The position numbers and the translations under genes were made by a program. From an uncultured Eubacterium sp. (GTDB taxonomy: Bacteria; Bacillota; Clostridia; Lachnospirales; Lachnospiraceae), in the NCBI GenBank assembly GCA_910584875.1, contig CAJUDA010000017.1, forward strand, positions 4,076 to 68,075: 64,000 nt of DNA. Direction: 5' to 3'. The notes beneath the pieces were generated by a model. That model did not search any database. It was not told the DNA's origin and was given only the letters and a program-made list of their open reading frames with translations. Positions 24,433 through 32,931 of the stretch are shown piece after piece (position 1 is the first letter of the stretch; each line of letters starts with the position of its first letter).

Positions 24433-25464
24433 ATGGGAAAAACAAAGAAAAGGACAAGCAGGGCAAAAGTGATCGGCAGGGTATTTCTTGTGCTGGGGCT
24501 GATCATGTCCATGACAATAGGAAGTGCGGCAGCAGTAGTAGTACACAAAGGAGATTCGATGCTGGATCTGATCAATTATGATGATCAGGAGACGTTATCC
24601 AGTGTGGATCTGTCCAAATACAAACTGGATGAGGATACAGAAGTCGTCAATGTCCTGTTGGTAGGTGCGGATAAAAACAATGATGAACAGGACAAAGATG
24701 TGGACAGGCGTTCGGATTCCATGATGATCGCCACGCTGGATATCAAACACAGCAAGCTGAAGATCACCTCCCTGATGCGGGATTTGTATGTACAGATCCC
24801 GGGACACGGGGGAAATAAGCTGAACGCTGCATATTCGCTGGGCGGGATCAAACTGCTTTACAAAACGATCGCTGAAAATTTCGGCATCCGTATGGACGGA
24901 TATGCAGAAGTAAATTTTGATGCGTTTGTCAATGTGATCGATGAGCTGGGAGGGATCGAGGTTACCCTGACCGAATCCGAGGCCAAAAATCTCAATAATA
25001 CAAATTATATCAAAAGGCGCAAATACAGGAATGTCAAAGTCGGCAAGCAGAAGATCAACGGTTACCAGGCACTTGGCTACTGCCGGATCCGCCACGGGAA
25101 AAAACAGGCAAACGGACGTTATCCCGGCGTGTACACGGCAAGCGGAAAAGGGGACGACTACGGGCGCACAGAACGCCAGCGTCTCACTATGCAGGCAGTT
25201 CTTAAGAAGGTAAAGACCCTGTCGCCGGAGGAGCTTCTGAAGCTGGCAGAGGTGGTTCTTCCTAATATTACAACAGATCTTTCAAAAAAGAAGATTTACT
25301 CCTATATGATGACGGTGGTTCAGATGGGGACAACAGAACTGAATCAGTTTGCCATCCCGATCCAGGGGGGCTATACGACGCAGACGATCAATGGCGGTGA
25401 CTGTCTCGTCCCGGATCTGGATGCGAATAAGTCAGCGCTAAAGAAATTCATCTTCAAGAGTTGA
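24433..25464 (+). CDS. LytR-CpsA-Psr (LCP) family glycopolymer ligase
   Basis: LCP proteins attach secondary wall polymers such as teichoic acid or capsule to peptidoglycan. The 343-residue protein has a basic N-terminus, one membrane anchor (about residues 10-35) and the extracellular LCP domain: VVNVLLVGADKN, RRSDSMMIATLD, the arginines of TSLMRDLYVQIPG, NKLNAAYSLGG and YCRIRHG. The start is uncertain: the ATG at 24433 gives a normal anchor, but GGAGG is 15 bases away; an ATG at 24397 would add 12 residues. It follows two glycosyltransferases and likely attaches their product. Confidence 0.88.
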   Translation: MGKTKKRTSRAKVIGRVFLVLGLIMSMTIGSAAAVVVHKGDSMLDLINYDDQETLSSVDLSKYKLDEDTEVVNVLLVGADKNNDEQDKDVDRRSDSMMIATLDIKHSKLKITSLMRDLYVQIPGHGGNKLNAAYSLGGIKLLYKTIAENFGIRMDGYAEVNFDAFVNVIDELGGIEVTLTESEAKNLNNTNYIKRRKYRNVKVGKQKINGYQALGYCRIRHGKKQANGRYPGVYTASGKGDDYGRTERQRLTMQAVLKKVKTLSPEELLKLAEVVLPNITTDLSKKKIYSYMMTVVQMGTTELNQFAIPIQGGYTTQTINGGDCLVPDLDANKSALKKFIFKS

Positions 25465-25489
25465 CAATAGTGGGTGATGTTGTTAAAAT
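25461..25489 (+). promoter_or_regulatory. Strong sigma-A promoter of ilvN-ilvC
   Basis: A perfect TTGACA (25461-25466) and TAAAAT (25484-25489) at 17 bases. The -35 overlaps the stop codon of the LCP gene. The leader of about 55 bases shows no branched-chain-rich peptide or T-box. Confidence 0.78.
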
Positions 25490-25551
25490 AATAAAAGCGT
25501 GTTCTGGATCGTGGAATATGCTGTGGACATTAAAAAAGGGGGAAAGGACTC

Positions 25552-26052
25552 ATGAGTAAAGTAGTTCTATCCATATTGGTCAATAATACATCGGGTGTTC
25601 TCAGCCGTGTGACTGGTCTGTTCAGCCGGCGGGGATACAATATCGACAGTCTGACGGTAGGCGAGACGGAGAACCCGGCATTTTCCCGCATGACAGTATC
25701 TGTGACAGGGGATGACATTATTCTGGAGCAGATAGAAAAACAGGTAAATAAGCTGGAGGATGTAAAATCTGTGAAACAGCTGACAGGCGAGGCGTCGGTC
25801 TGCCGGGAACTGATCCTGGTCAAGGTTGTGGCGGACAGGGAGGCGCGTCCGGCGATCAATGCCATTGTAGATATCTTCCGTGCAAAGATCGTAGATGTGG
25901 CAGACACATCACTGATGATTGAACTCACGGGTAACCAGGCAAAGCTGGATGCCTTTATCAAACTGATCGAGGGTTATGAGATCAGGGAACTGGTACGTAC
26001 CGGTATATCCGGTCTGGCAAGAGGATATGCGGATGAGGTATCCGGTGCCTGA
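25552..26052 (+). CDS. ilvN: Acetolactate synthase regulatory (small) subunit
   Basis: The regulatory subunit gives valine feedback control to acetolactate synthase, the first common step of branched-chain amino-acid synthesis. The 166-residue protein has the N-terminal ACT domain (SILVNNTSGVLSRVTGLFSR, RGYNIDSLTVGETE) and the C-terminal domain ending ELVRTGISGLARG. The catalytic subunit IlvB is not in this window. ilvC follows after 73 bases. Confidence 0.94.
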   Translation: MSKVVLSILVNNTSGVLSRVTGLFSRRGYNIDSLTVGETENPAFSRMTVSVTGDDIILEQIEKQVNKLEDVKSVKQLTGEASVCRELILVKVVADREARPAINAIVDIFRAKIVDVADTSLMIELTGNQAKLDAFIKLIEGYEIRELVRTGISGLARGYADEVSGA

Positions 26053-26113
26053 CAAAGATGGAAAACCACCCACGGGGAAATCCCGGTGAGGCTTTCAATA
26101 CAAATTATATTAG

Positions 26114-27148
<1,035 letters not shown>

Positions 27149-27187
27149 AGGGAATTGAGAGATCCGGTGTTATTGCTGGAATTGTGG

Positions 27188-27215
27188 AAGGAACCCGCTG
27201 GCGTGTGGGTTCCTT
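27188..27215 (+). terminator. Hairpin terminator after ilvC
   Basis: AAGGAACCCGC pairs with GTGGGTTCCTT (one wobble) over a short loop; the trailing tract is CCTTTCTG, so the T-run is weak. A second small hairpin, GGATG TCTG CATCC, lies at 27229-27242 just before the next Shine-Dalgarno site. Confidence 0.65.
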
Positions 27216-27264
27216 TCTGCTTACTAACGGATGTCTGCATCCGTCAGATGAGAGGAGATAGTGA

Positions 27265-28062
27265 ATGGTTAAACTGATCGTATCGGATATTGATGGTACC
27301 CTGGTGGGCGATGGGCAGGGAGAGGGGGCTTTGAATCCGGCCTATTATGATGTGATACACAGTCTGACGGCGAGAGGTGTGAAATTTATGGCGTGCAGTG
27401 GAAGGCAGCGTCTCAGCATTGCCAAATTATTCCGCCCTGTCGAAAAAGAGATTTTTTATGCCTGCGATGGCGGCAGCATGGTATTTCAGGATGAGGAGCT
27501 GCTGTATGCAAAGACATTTCCCCGGGACACGGCAGAACGGCTGATCCGGGATGCTGCCATGGTGGAAAAGTGCGATTTTATGGTTTGTGGAACAAAACAC
27601 GCCTACTGCCGCTGGGAAGACAGTGAATTGTACCGGTGGATGACGGAAGGGTATGGTTATGACATCCGTGCAGTGGGCAGTGATCTGTGCGGCACTATCC
27701 GTGAGGATGTCGTAAAGGTATCCATCTATCATCATAATCATGCGGAACAGCTGACGGAACCGTGGTTCCGGCCCAGGTGGAAGGATGAGGTGAAGCTTAC
27801 GTTAGCGGGGATCCAGTGGCTGGATTGTGTGCCGGAGGATGCCGGAAAGGGGGCAGCACTGGCTTTTATGCAGCAGCATTTTGACATAAAACCATCAGAA
27901 ACGATCGTATTTGGAGATAATCAGAATGACATTGAGATGTTTTCCCTGGCAGAGAGAAGCTATGCGGTGGCAAATGCCAGGGATGAAGTGAAAAAAGCAG
28001 CTTCACATGAATGTGAAAGTTATGATAAAGAAGGTGTTTTGTCTGTTTTAAGGGGGTTATAA
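27265..28062 (+). CDS. Cof-type HAD-IIB phosphatase
   Basis: A 265-residue HAD-superfamily hydrolase. Motif I is SDIDGTLVGDG (nucleophile Asp8), motif II is ACSGRQ, motif III Lys lies near GKGAALAFM, and motif IV is FGDNQNDIEMFSLA. The cap between about 85 and 185 is of the type IIB (Cof) kind. Such enzymes dephosphorylate sugar phosphates, FMN or PLP; substrate unknown. GAGGAG precedes the ATG. It stands alone between a terminator and the SSB promoter. Confidence 0.88.
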   Translation: MVKLIVSDIDGTLVGDGQGEGALNPAYYDVIHSLTARGVKFMACSGRQRLSIAKLFRPVEKEIFYACDGGSMVFQDEELLYAKTFPRDTAERLIRDAAMVEKCDFMVCGTKHAYCRWEDSELYRWMTEGYGYDIRAVGSDLCGTIREDVVKVSIYHHNHAEQLTEPWFRPRWKDEVKLTLAGIQWLDCVPEDAGKGAALAFMQQHFDIKPSETIVFGDNQNDIEMFSLAERSYAVANARDEVKKAASHECESYDKEGVLSVLRGL

Positions 28063-28285
28063 TCCCATGAAAATCATATTTTTGACAAATTTATAGAGAT
28101 ATGGCATCTTTTATATTGCAAAGTTTTCCAAAATATGGTATTATGACAAAACAATCAAAATATAAACAAAAAATTAAAAAATAATAAAGATTTTTGTTCT
28201 AAAACGTGTTTTGACCTCATATATATCTATTATGAGAAAAAAGTCTGAATACAATCGGACAAAAAAACGAAGGGGGTCATGCAAT
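28063..28285. other. AT-rich upstream region of the SSB-like gene
   Basis: A 223-bp, very AT-rich gap with one well-spaced promoter (28116-28144) and A-rich leader sequence without obvious hairpins. An in-frame ATG at 28232 would add a basic 18-residue extension to the SSB-like protein but has no Shine-Dalgarno site. Confidence 0.55.
28116..28144 (+). promoter_or_regulatory. Promoter of the SSB-like gene
   Basis: TTGCAA (28116-28121), 17 bases, TATTAT (28139-28144). The resulting leader is about 135 bases. Confidence 0.6.
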
Positions 28286-28960
28286 ATGACAGATAAGATT
28301 TTAGGAAACAATCAGGTAAATGTTTACGGTGAAGTGGTAAGTGAATTTACGTTCAGCCATGAGGTATATGGAGAGGGCTTTTATATGCTGCAGCTTTCAG
28401 TGAAACGTTTAAGTAAAGTATATGATACCATTCCACTTATGGTGTCAGAGCGTCTGATCGATGTATCGCAGGATTATCGTGGCTGTTTTATGGAGGCAAG
28501 CGGACAGTTCCGCTCCTATAACCGTCATGAAGAAAATCATAATCGTCTGGTACTGTCTGTATTTGTAAGAGATTTACATATTGATGACGTGGAACAGGAA
28601 AATGAAAAGCCAAATTACATTTTTCTGGACGGTTATTTGTGCAAACCTCCGGTGTACCGCAAGACACCACTGGGACGTGAGATTGCTGATCTCCTTATGG
28701 CAGTGAACCGCCCTTATGGGAAGTCGGATTACATTCCCTGTATCTGCTGGGGCCGGAACGCCAGGTATGCGGACGGATTTGGCGTGGGAGAACATGTACA
28801 GCTGTGGGGGCGCATCCAGAGCCGCGAATATCAGAAGCAGGTAGAAGAAGACCAGTATGAGACGAGAGTGGCGTATGAAATTTCAGTGAGCAAACTGGAG
28901 TGTGTGGAAGAAAGCGGCGAGATTACGGCAGCTTCCGAAATTTCGGAGGAACCGGTCTGA
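28286..28960 (+). CDS. Single-stranded DNA-binding-like protein with two OB-type regions
   Basis: A 224-residue protein I recognise as the SSB-like family common in Lachnospiraceae. Two similar beta-rich regions are visible: NVYGEVVSEFTFSHEVYG through VRDLHID (about 10-105) and IFLDGYLCKPPVYRKTPLGR through VSKLECV (about 115-215). The second has the DGYLCKPP...GREIADLLMAVN...IPCICWGRNA pattern of PriB/SSB OB folds. The acidic tail (ESGEITAASEISEEP) is reminiscent of SSB tails but lacks the usual DDDIPF end. Start chosen by GGGGG 9 bases upstream. Confidence 0.72.
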   Translation: MTDKILGNNQVNVYGEVVSEFTFSHEVYGEGFYMLQLSVKRLSKVYDTIPLMVSERLIDVSQDYRGCFMEASGQFRSYNRHEENHNRLVLSVFVRDLHIDDVEQENEKPNYIFLDGYLCKPPVYRKTPLGREIADLLMAVNRPYGKSDYIPCICWGRNARYADGFGVGEHVQLWGRIQSREYQKQVEEDQYETRVAYEISVSKLECVEESGEITAASEISEEPV

Positions 28961-28993
28961 TATAAATACTCTTACATGTGGAGGAAATGATCA

Positions 28994-29488
28994 ATGGATA
29001 CAAAGGTGATACGGGCATTTTATGGTCAGGGCAAGGGAAAAACATCTGCTGCCGTAGGTCAGGCACTGAGGGAAGCTGGAGAGGGACAGCATATTACCGT
29101 CATTCAGTTTCTGAAAGGAAAGGGAGCAGATGAATTTAAGATTCTCGACCGGCTGGAGCCGGATGTACAGTTTTTCCGGTTCGATCAGTCCCAGGCGAGC
29201 TACTGTGAGTTGTCCGTCCAGGAAAAAGAAGAGGAAAAGCAGAATATCCTGAATGCATTTAACTTTGCGAGGAAGGTCATAGAGACAGGAGAAAGTGACC
29301 TGATCATTCTGGATGAACTGCTTGGACTGGTGGATCTGGGGATCATCAGGACAGAGGATGTGGCTGAACTGCTCCAGATGCCTGGCGATTATAAGAGACT
29401 GTATATCACGGGGAACCATCTGGCAGATGAACTGGTCCCGTATATTGATGTAGTTTGTGAGATTATGTTGGTGAAAGATAATACTTGA
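28994..29488 (+). CDS. Corrinoid adenosyltransferase (CobO/BtuR type)
   Basis: A 164-residue P-loop protein resembling ATP:cob(I)alamin adenosyltransferases. The Walker A variant is YGQGKGKTSAAVGQAL at the N-terminus, followed by ITVIQFLKGK, DLIILDELLGLVDLG and LYITGNHLADELV, as in BtuR/CobO. It would adenosylate cobalamin or its precursor for AdoCbl-dependent enzymes. It lies 33 bases after the SSB-like gene with GGAGG before the ATG. Its stop codon overlaps the -35 box of the lysine riboswitch promoter. metH, a cobalamin user, is in the same window but not linked. Confidence 0.85.
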   Translation: MDTKVIRAFYGQGKGKTSAAVGQALREAGEGQHITVIQFLKGKGADEFKILDRLEPDVQFFRFDQSQASYCELSVQEKEEEKQNILNAFNFARKVIETGESDLIILDELLGLVDLGIIRTEDVAELLQMPGDYKRLYITGNHLADELVPYIDVVCEIMLVKDNT

Positions 29489-29513
29489 CCTTTATGGGGA
29501 ATCGTGTTATCCT
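29485..29513 (+). promoter_or_regulatory. Promoter of the lysine-riboswitch / dapA transcript
   Basis: TTGACC (29485-29490), 17 bases, TATCCT (29508-29513), giving a transcript start near 29520, exactly at the 5' edge of the aptamer. Confidence 0.72.
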
Positions 29514-29518
29514 TGAAG

Positions 29519-29733
29519 ACAAGGTAGAGGTGCGGATTTTATCAGTAGGCAGCTGGACATGTCAGGCATGGGGGAGAGCTGTTGAAAGGAACATCCGCCG
29601 AAGGGGAAATCTGCCTGTACATTTTTCCTCTGGCTGCATAGTGAATAACTATGTGACTGTCATCTGTAAGATGGAGTGCTACTCATAGGATAGATCATGG
29701 TAAGAGCCGGCACTTTGGGTGCCGGTTTTTTTT
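29519..29733 (+). promoter_or_regulatory. Lysine riboswitch (L box)
   Basis: The conserved L-box elements are present in order: GGTAGAGGTGCGG (29523-29535), AGTA (29544-29547), CGCCGAAGG (29596-29604), GGCTG (29632-29636) and the closing P1 strand GTGCTAC (29676-29682), which pairs with GGTAG. It is followed by an intrinsic terminator and dapA. In this class, lysine binding favours termination, so dapA and the genes beyond are lowered when lysine is plentiful. Confidence 0.92.
29706..29733 (+). terminator. Riboswitch-controlled terminator before dapA
   Basis: GCCGGCAC pairs with GTGCCGG over TTTGG, followed by eight T. It is the expression platform of the lysine riboswitch. Confidence 0.9.
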
Positions 29734-29815
29734 ATCTGATTAGGATAGTTCGCCTCTGGCGTTGCCTGCCAGCTTACAGAAAAAATGGCAAAACGTGATA
29801 GAAAGGATGAGTGAA

Positions 29816-30706
29816 ATGGCTATTTTTACGGGAGCCGGTGTGGCATTAGTTACACCAATGAATGAAGATGGAACTGTAAATTATGGAAAAATGAAAGAGA
29901 TTCTGGAGTTCCAGATCGCAAATCATACGGATGCGATCATTATCTGTGGGACAACAGGAGAGGCGTCTACGCTCAGTGATGAGGAACACATTGAGTGTAT
30001 CCGGTATACCTGTGAGGTTGTGGATAAAAGGATTCCGGTTATCGCAGGAACGGGATCGAATTGTACGGCATCTGCAGTATATCTGTCACAGGAAGCAGAA
30101 AAGGCCGGGGCAGACGGGCTTTTGCTGGTGACGCCGTATTATAACAAGGCGACGCAGAACGGGTTGAAGAAGCATTATATTGCAGTAGCCGAAAGTGTAA
30201 AGATCCCGATCATTCTCTATAATGTGCCGAGCCGGACCGGCACCACCATTGCCCCGCAGACATTGGTGGAACTCTGCACTGAGGTCCCGAATATTGTGGG
30301 AGTAAAGGATGCTACCGGAGATATTTCAGAGGTGGCGCAGGTGATGAGTCTGGCAGAGGGAAAGGTGGACCTGTATTCCGGCAATGATGACCAGATTACG
30401 GCAATTCTTTCCCTGGGAGGTAAGGGCGTGATTTCTGTTCTGTCTAATATTCTGCCACAGGAGACTCATGACATTGTGGCGTCATATCTGGAGGGGGATG
30501 TAGAAAAGAGCAGGGAACTGCAGTTAAAGTATTTTGAACTGGCAAAAGCACTGTTCCTTGAGGTAAACCCGATTCCCGTCAAGAAGGCGATGAATCTGAT
30601 GGGTATGGAGGTGGGAAGCCTTCGCCTGCCGCTGACAGAGATGGAAGAGGACAATGCGGCGAAACTTGCCCAGAAAATGAGAGAAGCAGGGATAACAGTT
30701 AAATGA
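29816..30706 (+). CDS. dapA: 4-hydroxy-tetrahydrodipicolinate synthase
   Basis: DapA condenses pyruvate with aspartate semialdehyde, the first step of the lysine/diaminopimelate branch; dipicolinate for spores comes from the same path. The 296-residue product starts MAIFTGAGVALVTPM. Motifs are ICGTTGEASTLSDEEH, TPYYNKATQNGLKKHY (catalytic Tyr), YNVPSRTGTTI and the Schiff-base lysine in IVGVKDATGD. ATG at 29816 has AAAGG 10 bases upstream. Expression is under the lysine riboswitch. Confidence 0.96.
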   Translation: MAIFTGAGVALVTPMNEDGTVNYGKMKEILEFQIANHTDAIIICGTTGEASTLSDEEHIECIRYTCEVVDKRIPVIAGTGSNCTASAVYLSQEAEKAGADGLLLVTPYYNKATQNGLKKHYIAVAESVKIPIILYNVPSRTGTTIAPQTLVELCTEVPNIVGVKDATGDISEVAQVMSLAEGKVDLYSGNDDQITAILSLGGKGVISVLSNILPQETHDIVASYLEGDVEKSRELQLKYFELAKALFLEVNPIPVKKAMNLMGMEVGSLRLPLTEMEEDNAAKLAQKMREAGITVK

Positions 30707-30739
30707 TACGCGAGCGGGCGCTTCAGAATGGAGGATAAA

Positions 30740-31501
30740 ATGACAAGAATTATTATGAGTGGCTGCAATGGCGCCATGGGAAGAACGATCTCGGAGATTG
30801 TAAAGGAGGATCCGGATGCTGAGATCGTCGCCGGTATTGATGTGGTGGACAAGGGAGGAAATGAGTATCCGGTCTTTTCAAAAATAGAGGACTGTACGGT
30901 GGAGGCAGATGCCGTGATTGATTTTTCAACGCCAAAGATACTTGACGATTTGTTTGCTTATTGTGAGGCAAAGAAAATCCCTATTGTTCTCTGCACGACC
31001 GGATATACGGATGAACAGCTCGCACGGATCGAGGCGGCATCCGAGAAGATCGCCGTGCTCAAGTCGGCGAATATGTCACTGGGGATCAATACACTGCTGA
31101 AACTGGTGCAGGATGCAGCGAAGGTTCTGGCGGCTGAGGGGTTTGATGTTGAGATCGTGGAGAGACATCACAATCAGAAACTGGACGCTCCGTCGGGGAC
31201 CGCGCTGGCACTTGCCGATTCGGTCAATGAGGCGATGGGAAACCAGTACGAATACATTTATGACCGTTCCCAGAGAAGGGAAAAACGTGGCAAAAAAGAA
31301 CTGGGACTGTCTGCTGTACGGGGAGGTACGATCGTAGGGGAACACGATGTGATCTTTGCCGGAAAGGATGAAGTCATTACATTTTCCCATTCCGCCTACA
31401 GCAAAGCGGTGTTTGGCAAAGGGGCCGTGTCAGCGGCAAAATTTCTGAATGGCAGGGAGAGCGGCCGGTACGAGATGGCGGACGTGATCGCAGGGAATTA
31501 G
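30740..31501 (+). CDS. dapB: 4-hydroxy-tetrahydrodipicolinate reductase
   Basis: DapB reduces the DapA product with NAD(P)H. The 253-residue protein starts MTRIIMSGCNGAMGRTI (nucleotide motif) and carries IDFSTPKIL, CTTGYTDEQL, the catalytic EIVERHHNQKLDAPSGTAL and the end ISFSHSAYS-like motif ITFSHSAYSKAVFGKGA. The ATG at 30740 has GGAGG 6 bases upstream, so an earlier ATG inside the Shine-Dalgarno site is not used. It is 33 bases after dapA in the same operon. Confidence 0.96.
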   Translation: MTRIIMSGCNGAMGRTISEIVKEDPDAEIVAGIDVVDKGGNEYPVFSKIEDCTVEADAVIDFSTPKILDDLFAYCEAKKIPIVLCTTGYTDEQLARIEAASEKIAVLKSANMSLGINTLLKLVQDAAKVLAAEGFDVEIVERHHNQKLDAPSGTALALADSVNEAMGNQYEYIYDRSQRREKRGKKELGLSAVRGGTIVGEHDVIFAGKDEVITFSHSAYSKAVFGKGAVSAAKFLNGRESGRYEMADVIAGN

Positions 31502-31523
31502 TTATCGTGATGGAGAGAAGACA

Positions 31524-32927
31524 ATGAAACCTATTTTGATAGAGGATATTGTGAGAGCAGCGGGTGGGACCCTTCTCTGGGGAAATGCAGGCGCTGAGGT
31601 GGATCATGTGATCATTGATTCCAGGGAGGCGGCGCCGGGGGCACTGTTTGTTCCCCTGATCGGGGAACGGGTCGATGCCCACCGGTTTATACCGGATGTA
31701 CTGGAAAAAGGGGCTGCCTGTACCTTTACTTCAGATGCCGGTATCCGGGGCGGATCCGGCGCTGGTATCCATGTGGCAGATACCCTTCAGGCACTGCAGG
31801 ACCTTGCGGCATGGTACAGGAACCAGTTTACGCTTCCTGTTATCGGTATCACAGGAAGTGTTGGCAAGACCACCACGAAAGAGATGATCGCAGCAGTCAT
31901 GGACACGAAATATAAGACGGTGAGGACGCTGCGGAATCTCAACAGCCAGATCGGGCTGGCGCTGATGATGTTCTGCCTGGATGATGAGACAGAGATGGCG
32001 GTCTATGAGATGGGTATCAGCATGCCGGGCGAGATGGACCGGCTGGTGGATATCGCCCGGCCGGAAACGGCGGTGATCACGAATATCGGTGTTTCCCACA
32101 TCGGTAATCTCGGGAGCAGGGAGAGGATCTGCGAAGAAAAGGGAAAGATCATCACGAATTTTTCCCGGCAGGGAAAGCTGTATGTCTGTGGGAACGGCGA
32201 TCTCAGGGAAATGTCTGCTGCCTGCATCCCCTATGGCAGATGCCGGGGAGAGTGTGAGACCATATATTATGGAACGGAACAGGACTGTCTTTATTATGGC
32301 GACAGGATCCAGACAACAGAAGCGGGACAGCGTTTTATCTTTCACTATCCGGAAGGAGAGACAGAGGTACGTTTAAGTGTAATGGGGATCCATAATGTCA
32401 ATAATGCCGTGGCAGCACTGGCGCTTGCCTGTCAGTATGATGTTCCTCTGGAGGGGGCGGTCAGGGCGCTGGCGGATTATCAGCCGATCGCCATGCGAGG
32501 TGTGGTAAAAGAAGCACATGGTGTGCATATCATTGATGATACCTATAATGCAAGCCCGGATTCCATTAACAGTAATCTGCGTGCCCTGTTTGATCATAGT
32601 CCGTCTGGCGGAAAGATTGCGGTGCTGGCAGATGTGCTGGAACTGGGGGAGCGTTCCCATGAACTGCATGAAGGGATAGGCAGGTTTATTGTAGAGGAAG
32701 CGGAACAGGGCAGGAAGCTGTCTCTCCTGGTAACAATGGGAGAGGAATCCAGGGCGGTCCATGATCATGTGGCGGCCAGCTCAGATATTCCGGTGGTACA
32801 CTGCAGGGATCAGGAAGAGGCAGCACAGGCAGTCCGTACCAGGATGACAGAAGGAGACTGGATTCTGGTAAAGGGATCCCGTGGTATGCATATGGATGAA
32901 GTGGTGGAGCGGTTGACAAAGGAGTGA
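31524..32927 (+). CDS. murF: UDP-N-acetylmuramoyl-tripeptide--D-alanyl-D-alanine ligase
   Basis: MurF adds D-Ala-D-Ala to the UDP-MurNAc-tripeptide, using diaminopimelate-containing substrate made through the two genes upstream. The 467-residue protein shows the N-terminal domain (DHVIIDSREAAPGALFVPL), the ATP loop IGITGSVGKTTTKEM, the NLNSQIGLAL stretch, TNIGVSHIGNLGSRE, and the C-terminal IIDDTYNASPDSI. A dapA-dapB-murF operon links precursor synthesis with wall assembly. Confidence 0.94.
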   Translation: MKPILIEDIVRAAGGTLLWGNAGAEVDHVIIDSREAAPGALFVPLIGERVDAHRFIPDVLEKGAACTFTSDAGIRGGSGAGIHVADTLQALQDLAAWYRNQFTLPVIGITGSVGKTTTKEMIAAVMDTKYKTVRTLRNLNSQIGLALMMFCLDDETEMAVYEMGISMPGEMDRLVDIARPETAVITNIGVSHIGNLGSRERICEEKGKIITNFSRQGKLYVCGNGDLREMSAACIPYGRCRGECETIYYGTEQDCLYYGDRIQTTEAGQRFIFHYPEGETEVRLSVMGIHNVNNAVAALALACQYDVPLEGAVRALADYQPIAMRGVVKEAHGVHIIDDTYNASPDSINSNLRALFDHSPSGGKIAVLADVLELGERSHELHEGIGRFIVEEAEQGRKLSLLVTMGEESRAVHDHVAASSDIPVVHCRDQEEAAQAVRTRMTEGDWILVKGSRGMHMDEVVERLTKE

Positions 32928-32931
32928 CAGC

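Noticed and set aside
25518..25559. Short upstream frame MLWTLKKGERTHE overlapping the ilvN start, considered as an attenuator peptide
   Set aside because: It has few branched-chain residues, no ribosome site and no terminator follows it.
29485..29688. 67-codon frame before dapA
   Set aside because: It coincides with the lysine riboswitch aptamer, whose conserved bases explain the sequence.
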